DNA of 64,000 nucleotides from Homarus americanus (GCF_018991925.1 NW_024753828.1:6298951-6362950); one strand, 5' to 3'; counted from the stretch's first letter, positions 12,456 through 23,523 are shown. Notes: generated by a model not told the origin, from the letters alone. Numbers and translations are program-made.

Positions 12456-12589
12456 TTTAACACAGATAGGATAGCTACTTATGTATTAGGATATTTAATA
12501 TTATGGTAATCAAATGGTGGCGAAGGTGTGGCTATTGGGGGAGGCTGGAGGCCACGTTTTAAAAAAAAAAGTAGTTGTAGTAGTAGTAG

Positions 12590-13841
12590 CTATCAACGTC
12601 AATTTCATTCCCAAATTAGTGAAACACCCTCACTTAACCCCAGCAGAAAGATCACTCCTTGCACTACCACCGAGACTGGGAGGAATGGGATTGACCAATC
12701 CAGGGAGATTGCTGCCACCATACATCAAAACTCAGTTAAGTTCACGGAAGCCCTCACGGACCACATAATAGCTCAGAACGCAACAGGGAGGTGGATTCCA
12801 GCGAAGTAAACAGATTCAAAGGTCCATTATGACAGAACGACAGCACGGCCACAGTTATAAGTTGCAGCAACTGTTGCTGCATGTACCAGAGAATTTGAAA
12901 ATAATAGTAGGTAGAGCGCTGGAGGTGGGCGCCTCGAAATGTTTAACTACGTTACCGATAATGGCAAATGGTTTCAGTCTCAATAAACAATATTTTACAG
13001 ATGCCAATGCTCTAAGGTATGGTAGGCCAGTAGAAGGTTTGCCCTCCCAATGCGTGTGTGGCTCTTCCTATGACATCGATCACGCCATGGTGTGTATGAA
13101 AGGGGGCTTCATATGCATGAGGCATGACGAAGTAAGGTACCTTACAGCAAATATGTGAAAGGAAATCCGAGTGATGTCAGGGTAGAACCGACCCTCCTTC
13201 CATTGGACGGTGAAAATTCCAACATAGGACTTCAAACACATCCAACGAAGCCCATGTTGACGTCAGTGCTCGAGGATTCTGGACGCGGGAACAGCGAGCC
13301 TTCTTCGACATCAAATTTTTTATCCCATGGCCGCATGTCACCGTAACTTAGCTCTCGATGCTGCACACAGCAGGAACGAGAACGACAAGATAAGGGCATA
13401 TGGGGAGAGAATTTAGAAAGTTGATCAAGGCAGCTTCACTCCTCTAGTGTTCACAACCTCTGGTGGGATGGGACCAAGTGCAAGATGTTTCTACGCCAGA
13501 CTCGCGGAGGTGATCTCCGAACAGAAGCAGCAGCCCAGAAGTTTTGTTACAGCCTGGTTGAGATGTCGACTGTCTTTCTCTCTCCTTCGGTCGGCTTTGC
13601 TCTGCCTCAGGGGAACGAGACTTTCTGCCCCAATTCCGACAACTGCTGCAGATATTGACTATGAGGCTACAGTCACTGAATGCCGCATAGATCTGTGGCT
13701 CAACTAATTTAACACAGATAGGATAGCTACTTATGTATTAGGATATTTAATATTAAGAAATAAAATGGTGGCGAAGGAGTGGCTATTAGGGGAGGCTGGA
13801 GGCAATTTAAAAAAAAAATAGTAGTAGTAGTAGTAGTAGTA

Positions 13842-13843
<2 letters not shown>
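12590..13843 (+). mobile_element. TAG-tailed LINE, second coding copy, 5'-truncated
   Basis: Starts immediately after the (TAG)n of the previous copy, in the region missing from that copy, and runs to its own 3' UTR, A run and (TAG)n. It then continues into (TG)n at 13843-13882. The last 300 bp of ORF are almost identical to 12180-12480 (offset about 1258 bp), indicating a recent common source or a local duplication. Confidence 0.88.
12600..13707 (+). pseudogene. TAG-tailed LINE C-terminal half, multiply frameshifted
   Basis: Fragments read LTPAERSLLALPPRLGGMGL (in frame at 12514-12768), KFTEALTDHIIAQNATG (in another frame), then 12829-13158 with SQCVCGSS and MRHDEVRYLTANM ending in TGA. The nuclease-like region at 13155-13450 is in broken frames. 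The C-terminus at 13447-13707 ends at the same residues as copy 2. The LALPPRLGGMGL block is absent from copy 2, which proves that copy 2 carries a deletion there. Confidence 0.8.

Positions 13844-13882
<39 letters not shown>
13843..13882. repeat. (TG)n microsatellite
   Basis: About 20 TG units fused to the (TAG)n tail of the LINE. Confidence 0.95.
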
Positions 13883-13884
<2 letters not shown>

Positions 13885-13994
13885 GGCACACCAACCTTCC
13901 AATAAGTCAGCGGGAACACCTCCCAACTTTAAATAAAATCGACCATTAAAAATAAACAAAAATATGATTAAAAGAACAACAAACAGACAAATAG

Positions 13995-14300
13995 AGACAC
14001 AGCACAACACAGCCCACCCCCAACATCGTACTCATCATAGCACACCGTACACATCACAGCACAGCCCACTCACAACATCGTACACATCACAGCACAACAC
14101 AGCCCACCCCCAGCATCGTACTCATCATAGCACATCGTACACATCACAGCACAACACAGCCCAACCACAACATCGTACTCATCATAGCACACCGTACACA
14201 TCACAGCACAGCCCACTCACAACATCGTACACATCTCAGCACACTGTATGCATTACAGCTCATCACAGCACATCACAGTCCCCCTCCTACAACACCGTGA
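13995..14300. repeat. Minisatellite, ACATCGTAC/CACAGC-rich
   Basis: Imperfect units built from CATCGTACTCATCATAGCAC, ACATCACAGCACA and ACACAGCCCA modules, arranged in a longer repeat of about 90-120 bp. No coding meaning. Confidence 0.88.
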
Positions 14301-14424
14301 CAGCCTAGGGTTCATACTCCGCCAATTAAACTATTTACCATATGTAAAGTAGACTAACCCCAGCTGAATCCCCTAAGTATTTATAACCTGAATATTCATA
14401 TACCAGCAAATTACCTCCCCCACC

Positions 14425-14555
14425 CCTCTTATTCTACCCTATCTACTCCCACTCACTCCTACACTCCCAGGTATACACACCTTATTCTACCCTATCTACT
14501 CCCACTCACTCATACACTCCCAGGTATACACGCCTTATTCTACCCTACCTACTCC
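14425..14555. repeat. Direct repeat, about 65 bp, two to three copies
   Basis: Units start CTTATTCTACCCTATCTACT and end CACTCCCAGGTATACAC. Confidence 0.85.
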
Positions 14556-14584
14556 ACACGATCTACGCTGCTGTGTAACAAACA

Positions 14585-15880
14585 TAAAATAAGCAGAAAC
14601 TGCAGCGGGCCCTTACTGGGCAGTCCCATTACACCCCAACCCCTATCGCTCATATATCCATCCAGCCTTTGTTTGAAGCTATCCAGCGTGATGGGAGTTG
14701 ATGATAATGTTGAGTAACTTGTTCATTCATCCACTACTTTATTTCCAAACTAATTGTTTTACCTATCACAAGCTATATCTGTTGTCTAATTTAAAAATCA
14801 TTTGTTCGAGGTTAGCTCCTGGTTGGAAAGTTTGAGTACCTTTGTAATGTCACTGTTTCAGCCTGACTTCCCATTTATACACCTCGATCATATCGCCCTC
14901 ACTCTGTCTCGAGGAGTGCAAATTGAATACTTTAACCTGTCTCTGTTACACAAGGTTCCTAATGCCCGGGATTAGTCTTGTCATTCTCCTCTGAATTCTT
15001 TCCCTGAGTTCGATATCATTCTCACTATAGTACGAGTGAGCCAGGAATTGAACCGTAATCCAAGTGAGGTCCTCCTGGCATGAGGATATAGTTTTCCAGG
15101 GCAACCTCATAGTCTTGTAACCTAACACTCCTTTGTATGAACCAAGTACTTTGTTGGCCTTGTTTACGAGAGCAAATACACATTGTTGACTGGTTTAAGA
15201 TTCCTACTTATCAAACTATAAATCTTTCTCACAGTCGGATTTTCTCTATAACATCGTTATTCATCTCCTATACTGAGTACTTTACATTTGTCCACATTAA
15301 AATTTTAATCTGCCATTTTTTTCGAACATTCGATTTTTTTAGATCTTCCTGTGGTTTGCGGAATTCCTCGTCAGTTAATTACGCCCTAATTCATGATGTC
15401 ATCAGCAAATTTCATATTTTTTGTCTATGTCCCATATCTATATAGTTTATGTATATAATAAATAATAATGGTTCAAGTACTGAGCCTTTAGGGTACTCAA
15501 TAGCGATGCTACCCAATCCGATTTAATACCGTTAATGCTTTTCACTCAACTGTTTCTTGTCCTGTAACCACGTCCTAATCCATTTAGAATATCTCCTCAA
15601 TGCCATGAGCCTCCACTTTCCGTAATAGTCTTTCGTAGAACTCTGTCCAGAGCTTTGCTAAAGTCGAGATTTACCCACATCTATAATAATCGTGCCGTCA
15701 TCCACTGATTCAAACAATGAAATTTTGTTTAATAGATTTGTCAATTGCCAGACATACATGATATGTGAAGCCATGTTAGATAATTAGATAAACTTATACT
15801 TCTCAGGTATTTCGAATAGAGAGTTTCAAAATTATTGCTTCAGTAATTTGCCTACATACTGATACAATTCCATGAATAAT
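14585..15880 (-). mobile_element. CR1-like LINE, degenerate copy
   Basis: Collinear with positions about 515-1815 of the first CR1 copy on the same strand, including the 3' UTR, the C-terminal domain and most of the RT. Many indels leave only short frames (for example MTRLIPGIRNL at 15128-14946). It is much older than the copies at 0.5 and 31 kb. Confidence 0.85.
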
Positions 15881-15897
15881 AAACATATTTAGTAATC

Positions 15898-15921
15898 CAC
15901 CACACACACACACACACACAC
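15898..15921. repeat. (CA)n microsatellite
   Basis: About 11 CA units. Confidence 0.9.
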
Positions 15922-16324
15922 TACATCATGACCACCGTAGGATGGAGCCCTCTCAGGCGCTGCTCCACTATGCAGCCTTTATAGCCAATGGCCTATTCCC
16001 CAAGTCCCTCCCCCCCGACCCTTGTACCCACCACCCAGGATATCTGCATAATCCAAAAAGTGACAATTTCGTTTCGGAAAAGAAGTGGGACCAGTGTTGA
16101 ACAGTGATGAACAGTGTGTTTAAGCCAGTGAATTCAGCACTAGACACTACCAGTGACCTTACAGCCGTGAAGCTCTGCCAGTGGGATAAGCACCACTGGG
16201 GAGACTAACCACCATCTTCTGACAAAGAGAGGTGCTGGTCAGTCCACCCTGGGAACAACAGAGGCTGGCTAGCTATGCCTGACTTCGAGATAATACAACA
16301 TCACCGAGGAGAGTGAGGTACCGT

Positions 16325-16520
16325 GACACCACCCACACCACCCGGTGTCTCTACTTGACCACGTGAGGTCCTTCATATCAACATCCGAGGACGAGTTACC
16401 ACACCACGTGAACACCACAGCACCGATGTCTCCATGACTACGTGGGGTCCTCATATCAACACCCGAGACGAGTTACTACACCACGTGAACACCTCACCAC
16501 CTAGTGTCTTCATGACCAGC
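16325..16520. repeat. CACGTG-containing repeat, about two diverged units
   Basis: Two diverged units of about 90 bp contain CCACGTGAGGTCC, ATATCAACA(T/C)CCGAG and CACCACGTGAACACC. In reverse complement they share TTACTACACCACGTGA with the 45-bp array at 51.03-51.49 kb, so the two are probably related. The preceding 15922-16324 shows no recognised feature. Confidence 0.7.
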
Positions 16521-16639
16521 CCACGCCCGGGCCATCAACTGTAAACTATAATAATTTGTATGTTCAATCATTGTTCCTTCTCCTTTCAGTAACAGTTTTT
16601 CTTAAACGACCCACCACCCCGTAATACTGTGTATAATAA

Positions 16640-16715
16640 GTCTTTTTTTCTGATGTGTATTTTCAGCCTTTCAGACTTATACGACTTTTCAATAAACCGT
16701 TAATTATTATTATCA
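16640..16715 (+). mobile_element. LINE 3' terminus (YVDD family), orphan
   Basis: TTTCAGCCTTTCAG followed by TCAATAAACCGTTAATTATT and ATT/ATC units. This is the 3' end shared with 18681-18760 and 50840-50920 (both minus). AATAAA may act as the polyadenylation signal and (ATT)n as the tail. Confidence 0.7.
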
Positions 16716-16779
16716 TTACTAACACACACCTACCAAGTACACCTTCGCCCACGACAAGCACAAGTGAGGCAAGGACGGA

Positions 16780-17250
16780 AACAGTGTTAGGTAGGGTGGA
16801 AGCAGATATAAGGCATAGCGGCAGGCGCGGCACTACGAGGGAGGAGAGGTATGGCATATACAGTAGATGGTGCAGGGGTGGGAAAGAGACAGAGGAAGGG
16901 AAGGAAGGGAGGGGGCAAAGTGGCAGGGAGGTGAAGAAGAAGGACGGGGAGGGGCAGGATGGATGGGGAGGGGCAGGAGCAGACGGAAAGGGGCAGGGCA
17001 GCTAGGGACAGGCAGGGCAACGTGGAGAGGAGCAGGGCAGGGAGGCAGAGGGCAGCAGGGGCGACAGGGTGAGGCAGAGGGCAGCAGGGAACTGACAGGG
17101 TGAGGCAGGGCAGCGCAGGGCGACAGGGCGTGAGGAAGACAGGGTTGGCCGGGGAGGTAGGACGGCAGGGAGGGAGCAGGACGACAGGGGAGGGGGCTGA
17201 GAGGTGGCGGGGAGGAGCAGGACAGCAGGGGATGGGGCAGAATTGGCGGG
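16780..17250. repeat. Purine-rich GGGGCAGG minisatellite-like tract
   Basis: Irregular GGCAGGG, GGGAGG and GGCAGAGGGCAGCAGGG units over about 470 bp. It is G-rich on the plus strand. Frames in it are shadows. Confidence 0.8.
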
Positions 17251-17349
17251 AGAGAGTCTCTCTGTCGGTGTAAGCACAGATGGCCCTCATTGTATATTAT
17301 TTTGAGGAAGAAAAAGCGACCTTAAGCTACCTGACACAAAAGACGTTAG

Positions 17350-17482
17350 ACTACCTTAACTACTGTCTTAACTACTGTCCATCACTGTCTTAACTACTGT
17401 CCATCTTACTGTCTTAACTACTGTCATCTTACTGTCTTAACTACTGTCCATCTTACTGTCTTAACTACTGTCCATCTGATCA
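17350..17482. repeat. 24-bp tandem repeat
   Basis: About six copies of TTAACTACTGTCCATC plus TTACTGTC. Confidence 0.92.
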
Positions 17483-17527
17483 GGGTAAATGAGAAGTGGT
17501 GCACGATCATACATAACATAGGAGAGA

Positions 17528-17590
17528 CTATGTATGTATGTGTATGTATGTATGTATGTGTATGTATGTATGTATGTGTATGTATGTATA
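17528..17590. repeat. (TGTA)n microsatellite
   Basis: TATG/TGTATGTA repeat. A (TG)n run of about 15 units follows at 17637-17669. Confidence 0.93.
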
Positions 17591-17635
17591 ATTTCTAGAT
17601 TCACAGGGTTGGTAGACTGTTTCATAGATCTACCA

Positions 17636-17671
<36 letters not shown>

Positions 17672-17759
17672 TCTCAAGAGTAAACCAGTAAAAGATACGG
17701 CACAATCTTGAAGCATTTTATTATCTTAAAGTCCTCTCTGTATATACACCCCGTATTAA

Positions 17760-18205
17760 TCTCAGGGGTGTGAGAGACGGGGAGGGAGCAAGGGAGGAGG
17801 GGCGTGTGTGAGACGACAGGGAGGAGAGCAGGGGGAGGAGGGGGGCGTATGAAGAAGAAGACAGGGAGGAGAGCAGGGGGGAGGGGGGCGTGTGAGACGA
17901 CAGGGGAGGAGGAGAGCAGGGGGAGGGGGGCGATGTGAGACGACAGGGAGGAGAAGCAGGGAGGGGGGGGGCGTGTGAGAGAGACAGGGAGGAGAGCAGG
18001 GAGGGGGGGCGTGTGAGAGACGACAGGGGAGGAGAAACAGGGGAGGGAGGGCGGGGCGTGTGAGAAGACAGAGGAGGAGGAAGCAGGGAGGGGGGGGGGG
18101 GGCGTGTGAGGGAAGACAGAGGAGGAGAGCAGGGGAGGAGGGGGGGCGTGTGAGAGAAGACAGGGGAGGAGAAGCAGGGGAGGGAGGCGGGGGGGGGGCA
18201 GTGAA
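17760..18205. repeat. G-rich minisatellite, about 40-60 bp unit
   Basis: About nine imperfect units of GGGGGGCGTGTGAGA, (C)GACAGGGGAGGAG and AGCAGGG(G)A. Each unit has several runs of at least four G, so G-quadruplex formation on the plus strand is likely. Confidence 0.88.
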
Positions 18206-18680
18206 CAGTAGCGCTAGGGAGACGTCTTGGTTAAGTGAACGACGAGGAAGAATCTGCTGAGAGAACAGCTTGAGGGTGAATAGGCAGGGAGAGGCGTTGA
18301 AGGGAGGAAAGGAGTATAAATTACAGGAAGTGAGAGAGAGAGAAGCGGGAGAACCTACAGCAGAGAAGTAGAAAAGGAACTGAGGATAAGGAGAAAGAAG
18401 AATTAAAGAGAGTTGGTAAATAATAAAAAGGAAGCCATGGGGAGAGAGAGAGAGAATTTTATTGTAACAGGTTTAAATCAGGTCAATGGTCGTCTCTCCT
18501 AGTCGAAAAGCTGATAAATGCTTTCCCCGCGTGAGGATATCTGTTTCAGTACAACAACTCCAGCCATACCGATCCACTCTTGTATAGCACACCTGAAAGA
18601 ATGTCACCAATATCCTGTACTTTAAGACTGGTGTGTGAGTGGTAGTAGTAATGCATGTGCGTGTGTGTATATATATATAT
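18206..18680. other. Unassigned, purine-rich then mixed sequence
   Basis: AG-rich to about 18455, then mixed sequence with no recognised feature. Ends in a short (TA)n beside the LINE 3' terminus. Confidence 0.5.
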
Positions 18681-20410
18681 GTAACGGTTTATTGAAAGAG
18701 CTTGGCAACCAGAAGGCTGAAAATATGCAGTTACATATTTGGGGAATGGGTTACGTTACAAATAATATACAAGTAACATAAGTGACACAAATAAGAATAT
18801 ATAATAACTTAGATGGGGAAAGCTCAAACCACAGTTCATTTCAACATAGTGATGACAGTGTAAGGAGCAGTGTTTACTGGGAGTGAATACACTGATTTAT
18901 TTCAAGTTATTGATAATTTTTTACAATGGATTTAGGACTGGGCTGTTCTTATAACCGATCAGTTCGTGCACGTATGGGCTGGATGCGGTTGTGGTGTCGA
19001 ACAGCAATTCTCTCCAGCAAAGGGATCTCAGGTGGTAGTAAGGCCGGTGTCGGGGATGGTGTAGAAGCTTCTTACCAAATTGCAGATGGGAGTCGTGGTG
19101 ATGGTCAGTGAGAGTCGAAGGGTCCAGTGTGTTGAGCGCTTCTTGATATGGAGTAGGAAGGGAGAGAATAATCTTGCATGCCCTCTTTTTGCACTTTCTA
19201 GGTGTTTTTACGTTGTGTGGCATTTAGGGAGGAAGACCAGGTGGGGGAGGCATAGGTGAGCTTAGGAGTATGAATGTTGTGTAAACACTGAGGAGCTCGT
19301 GTGCAGGAACTCCGAGGACTTGAGTCGGCGGAGGAGGTGGAGACAGAGCTGGAGGATTGACAACCTTCACTGACGTGTGGTTTCTGAATTTAGTTTGTTG
19401 TCTATGGTGACGCCGAGGCCCGTGGAATCTACAACCTGGAGTGTGTGTTCCGGACCTGGGGTAATGGAAGGAATTGGGACAATGTCGGAGGAGAGGTTGA
19501 TGTGCATAACCATGGTCTTAGTATGGTTGATGGTGACGCATGGTTGTTGAGTGGCCCAGTTTTGGAGACTGTTCAATAAATCCTGAAGGGCGGTATAGTT
19601 AAGAACAGAATTGTTGACTGATCCCAATGGTGGAATCGTCAAACATATTTCCAACGAGCAGGGGTTTCTCTTAGGGCATCATTGATGAGCATAAGGAAGC
19701 AGAGTGGTCCCATCTTGGTGCCTTGAGGACGCCACAGGTGAGTGACTGAAAGGTGGAACAGCCCCTCAGGAAGCGTACAGCAGCGTCGGTCACTGAGGAG
19801 ATCCTGTAAGCCATGGTATGAGACTTCTCCGAAGCCCGGAGTCAATAAGCTTTGTTGATGATTATATTGTAGTCGACTGGGTCGAACCTTTAGTGAAATC
19901 AATGAAGGCGACAGCTACAGACGTTTTCGTTTCTCGAGATGGCGGTATAATAATCGAGAAAGCTGACAAGACAGTGAGTGGTGGAGGAAGTTTTTCATGT
20001 TGCCAAGTGCTGAGGTCTGACTCCTGCAATATCAGCATAAGCCAGTCGAACACAAACTTTCACAGATTAGGCTGGGTATTGTTAGGGGTGATTGCAATAG
20101 GTCGTAGCTGATTTGAGATTGTGGGCTGGATTGGCCAGGCACTGGTGATACATAGAGGTCTTCCAGTCAGCTGGGCATCTCAACTGACTAGAGAAGCATT
20201 GATGATGGGCATAGGGGTTTATGGCTCCGGGAGAATTCCTTGAAGAGTTTCGTGTGGTAGAAGTCAATGGGGTGGTAGAAACGTTTTAATTTTAGTTTGT
20301 CCAGGCGTTTTGCTACGTCAAGATTCTTCTACTAAGTCAGTGGGAAGGGGGGCTGGTAGGTAAGCAGGGAGAGTGGTTGTGTCAAGCCGTGGGAGCGTCT
20401 GGCATATAGT
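18681..20410 (-). mobile_element. YVDD-family non-LTR retrotransposon, 5'-truncated
   Basis: On the minus strand the element reads from RT palm through the C-terminus, a 3' UTR of about 230 bp and a terminus TCAATAAACCGTTA at 18681, abutting (TA)n. The 5' side is truncated near 20410 against a long (GT)n. Its 3' half is also present at 1-264, and its 3' terminus at 16.65 and 50.84 kb. This identifies the orphan ends as the same family. Confidence 0.85.
18921..20330 (-). pseudogene. LINE reverse transcriptase, at least four frameshifts
   Basis: Pieces in order on the minus strand: 20267-20082 (GAINPYAHHQCFSSQLRCPADWK-like entry to the RT), 20053-19862 (VAFIDFTKG, motif A), 19902-19639 (HGLQDLLSDR, then GTKMGPLCFLMLINDAL, the motif-B region), 19654-19367 (TALQDLLNSLQNWATQQPCV, TINHTKTMVMHI, VVDSTGLGVTIDNKL) and 19223-18921 (KKRACKIILSLPTPYQEAL, then LTDHHHDSHLQFGKKLL). 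The catalytic YVDD at about 19640 is split by an extra T between Val and the first Asp. The frame changes mean no functional product. Clade left open. Confidence 0.82.

Positions 20411-20461
<51 letters not shown>
20411..20461. repeat. (GT)n microsatellite
   Basis: About 25 GT units bordering the LINE 5' truncation. Confidence 0.96.
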
Positions 20462-20464
<3 letters not shown>

Positions 20465-20467
20465 CTG

Positions 20468-20522
20468 TAGGTTTAGGTTAGGTTAAGTTAGGTAAGTTAA
20501 GTTAGGTTAGGTTAGATTAGGG
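20468..20522. repeat. TTAGG-type interstitial array
   Basis: GGTTA/GGTAAGTTA variants of the arthropod telomere pentamer. Similar looser tracts occur at 20935-21075. The rest of 20523-21400 has no recognised feature. Confidence 0.8.
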
Positions 20523-21400
20523 GAGGAAGAGGAGGAAGATTAGAAGAGAGAAAGGTAGAGGAGAGAAGGGGGTAGAGAGTAGAGTAGGGAGGATGGGGGA
20601 GGAGTGAGTCGCCAACATCAGTAAAGGAAAGCAGTGTGTGTGTGGGGAGGAGAGCAATGTGTCCTCAGCTCCGCGTACTCAAACCTTCCATATTCGCTAA
20701 TACTTGGATATGTTTGTGTCTAAATCGTACATCAAGTTTAATCTTCCAGGTCCAAATGGTGAGGATAAGTACGACTGACTGACTGTGTGACTAGCCTGAG
20801 TAGGAGATGGAGGTAACTACAGTAACTGTTCAATTTTATCAGTTTGAATTTGAAGAACAGTACAAGGATGAATGGATCACCTGGTCATTAGATTCACCTA
20901 ATGATTAAACACCGGGACACTACTTGAAGGGGAGTTAGGTTAGAGTTGCCATTGATTTGGTTAGGTTAAATTAGATTAGACCAGAGTGAGATTTGATTAG
21001 GTTGGCATTTAGATTGGGTTAACTGGATTAAATAGGTTAGATTAAGTTACATTACGTTAGGTTTGGTTGGTTTAGCGTTAGGGTGCTCAATCATCACGTG
21101 AAATAAACTGGGGTACTCAACCTTCACATGACCCGGATACACAGTAGAAGGTACAGACAGATGAGCTCAATACCATGACTGTGTTTGGGGGGATATGTTA
21201 GTTAATTCCTGTCCCATCTTTGACCTAACTGATAGATGGATGTCTTGCTTGCGGAGGATTTATTTTATTTTTGGCGGGTGCCTCCAGGTTATTTCTTGGC
21301 AGTCAGAGGTGCCGGGAGGGAGGAGGGCGTCAGTGTCGCCAGCAGTCATACATAATCCAGGATGCTAATAACACCAGTAGTCACTGTGAGCGAGTCTCAG

Positions 21401-21500
21401 NNNNNNNNNNNNNNNNNNNNNNNNNNNNNNNNNNNNNNNNNNNNNNNNNNNNNNNNNNNNNNNNNNNNNNNNNNNNNNNNNNNNNNNNNNNNNNNNNNNN
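21401..21500. other. Assembly gap (100 N)
   Basis: Exactly 100 unknown bases, followed immediately by (GA)n at 21501-21524. This is probably a microsatellite that defeated assembly, and the real length is unknown. Confidence 0.99.
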
Positions 21501-21536
21501 AAGAGAGAGAGAGAGAGAGAGAGAAGTAATTCCTGC

Positions 21537-21734
21537 CCAATGAGCGTTAAGCCAAAGAGATCATGGAACAAGAAGGGCAGGGACCATCTAATAACTGACC
21601 AATGAGCATGAAATACACAGGTAAACATTTGATCTATCAGCCAATGAGAGTGAGATCACGAGGAAGACCTTCCTGATCCATAACCAATCAGCACGAAGCA
21701 TTAGAGAAGATCAGATTTTTTTACCCAATGAACA
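21537..21734 (+). promoter_or_regulatory. Cluster of five CCAAT motifs (possible regulatory or decayed repeat)
   Basis: CCAATGAGCG 21537, CCAATGAGCA 21599, CCAATGAGAG 21641, CCAATCAGCA 21684 and CCAATGAACA 21725, all on the plus strand and 39-62 bp apart. CCAATCAGC is close to the NF-Y consensus. No TATA box or ORF follows, so a diverged tandem repeat is equally possible. Confidence 0.35.
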
Positions 21735-21952
21735 TGAAATGACTAACAGCATCTGAACACACATTGAGTCAATTAACAGGTGAGTACAGGTGAAGAAGCT
21801 GACTGGGTTTACCTTCACAATAGGAGACAGAAACGAGGCCTTAATTAGGAGTTAAGGTCTCAGGTAACAACAGTGATGGCGTCCCACCTGAGATTAACAC
21901 AAGCAACAAAACTAATGACCCAACATGGTAAAACAGGATGTCTGTACCTGTA

Positions 21953-22078
21953 TACCTAACCTAACACAACCTGACCTAACCTAACCTGACCTGACCACAA
22001 CCTAACTCAACCTAACCTGACACAACACAACCTACACAACCTAACACTAACCTAACCTAACCTGACCTGACCAACCTA
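21953..22078. repeat. CCTAA-type interstitial array
   Basis: CCTAACCTAACCTGACC variants, about 25 pentamers, imperfect. Confidence 0.85.
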
Positions 22079-22317
22079 GCAAACCATAGTCTTCCTTAAC
22101 TCTCTGATATTAACCTAATATTAACTGATAAATCAAACAAAGGAATTTAAGAATTATTTCAATAAGATATACAAAAATAATAATTTAACATTGTACAATA
22201 AGCCATAGTTCTCCACACTAACAAGGTGATTACACATCGTCTGGGCCTCGTTAATAAGAATGATAAACACAATTGGCAGTTCAATCACGGGATGTAATTA
22301 GCAATAGTCTACTGATG

Positions 22318-22432
22318 CTAGGTTAGGTTAGGTTTGGTGGGAGGTGAGGTGAAGGAGGTGGGAAGTAGGTGAGGTGAGGTGAGGTGAAGTGGAGGTGAGG
22401 TGAAGTGAGGTGAGGAGGTGAGGTTACTTTAG
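22318..22432. repeat. GGTTA / GTGAG repeat
   Basis: Starts as GGTTAGGTTAGG and drifts into GGTGAGGTGA units. Confidence 0.85.
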
Positions 22433-22534
22433 TGAACCTCTCAAATCAACAATCTTATTATAATAGTTTCTAATAGTTCTTAAGACGTGATTAGTAATAC
22501 TGGTAAGCAATCAACAGGAAAGGCAGAGATGTAA

Positions 22535-22535
<1 letters not shown>

Positions 22536-22579
<44 letters not shown>

Positions 22580-22660
22580 AGATTACCACCACCACCACCA
22601 CCACCACCACCACCACCTCCAACACCACCCACACCACCACCTCCACCACCACCACCACCA
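22536..22660. repeat. Compound (GT)n and (ACC)n microsatellite
   Basis: About 21 GT, then CAGATT, then about 24 ACC/TCC triplets. Confidence 0.95.
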
Positions 22661-22738
22661 CTCTCTCCTCATTCCCTCACCACCACAAAAGACAAGATAA
22701 GCCATTGGCCGGTGCTGTGGTGGGGAGGGGAAAACATG

Positions 22739-23410
22739 GTACAGGAGGGACCATTAAGCAGTTCAGTGGAGGGCCATTGCAGGCACAGTGGAGGGACCAT
22801 TAAGCACGGTACAGTGGAGGGGCCATTGCGGTACAGTGGAGGGGCCATTAAGCGGTACAGTGGACCAAGGTACAGTGGATGGACCATTGTTTCAGTGGAG
22901 GGCCATTAAGCGGTACAGTGGAGGCCATTAAGCGGTACAGTGGAGGCCGTTGAGGTTCAGTGGAGGGCCATTAAGCGGTACAGTGGAGGGCCATGGTACA
23001 GTGGAGGGACCATTAAGCGGTACAGTGGATGGGACCATTAAGGTACAGTGGAGGGACCATTAAGGGTACAGTGGAGGGACCATTAAACGGTACAGTGGAG
23101 GGGCCACATGGTACAGTGGAGGGGCCATTAAGGGTACAGTGGAGGGCCATTAAGGTACAGTGGTGGGACAATAAGCGGTACAGTGGAGGGGCCATTAAGC
23201 GGTACAGTGGATGGACCATTAAGCGGACCACAGTGGAGGGACCATTAAGCGGTACAGTGGAGGGGACCATTAAGCGGTACAGTGGAGGGGCCATTAAGCG
23301 GTACAGTGGAGGGCCATTAAGCGGTACAGTGGTGGGACCATTAAGCGGTACAGTGGAGACCGTTAAGCGGTACAGTGGAGGACCATTAAGCAGTACAATG
23401 GAGGAACCAT
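22739..23410. repeat. Minisatellite, 24-bp unit
   Basis: About 27 copies of GGTACAGTGGAGGGGCCATT plus AAGC with one- to four-base indels. The unit is divisible by three and stop-free, so long shadows exist on both strands. Confidence 0.96.
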
Positions 23411-23523
23411 TCACAGTACATGAACTCCTACAAAAGTCTGCCAGAACCAATTGTTTGCCGCTTCGGGCTGTTCTATCATGCCGGATAGACTTGGGTCATA
23501 TTATTCAAGGTTAATGAAATTTA

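Larger units (their letters stand above)
9003..12589 (+). mobile_element. TAG-tailed non-LTR retrotransposon, near full length with internal deletion
   Basis: Begins after the TAG tail of the preceding copy and ends in its own 3' UTR, A run and (TAG)n at 12484-12589. About 700 bp upstream of the first ATG (9003-9705) may be its 5' UTR. This is inference, as no other copy covers that part. The body encodes a Cys-rich N-terminus, an RT with YADD and a C-terminal Cys/His plus putative nuclease domain. Relative to copy 3, sequence is missing at about 11450-11466, where RT jumps directly to a downstream region. Protein features resemble LINE-type proteins I recall from sponge and cnidarian genomes, and the arrangement recalls R2/NeSL-type elements with a restriction-like endonuclease. 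Confidence 0.78.
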
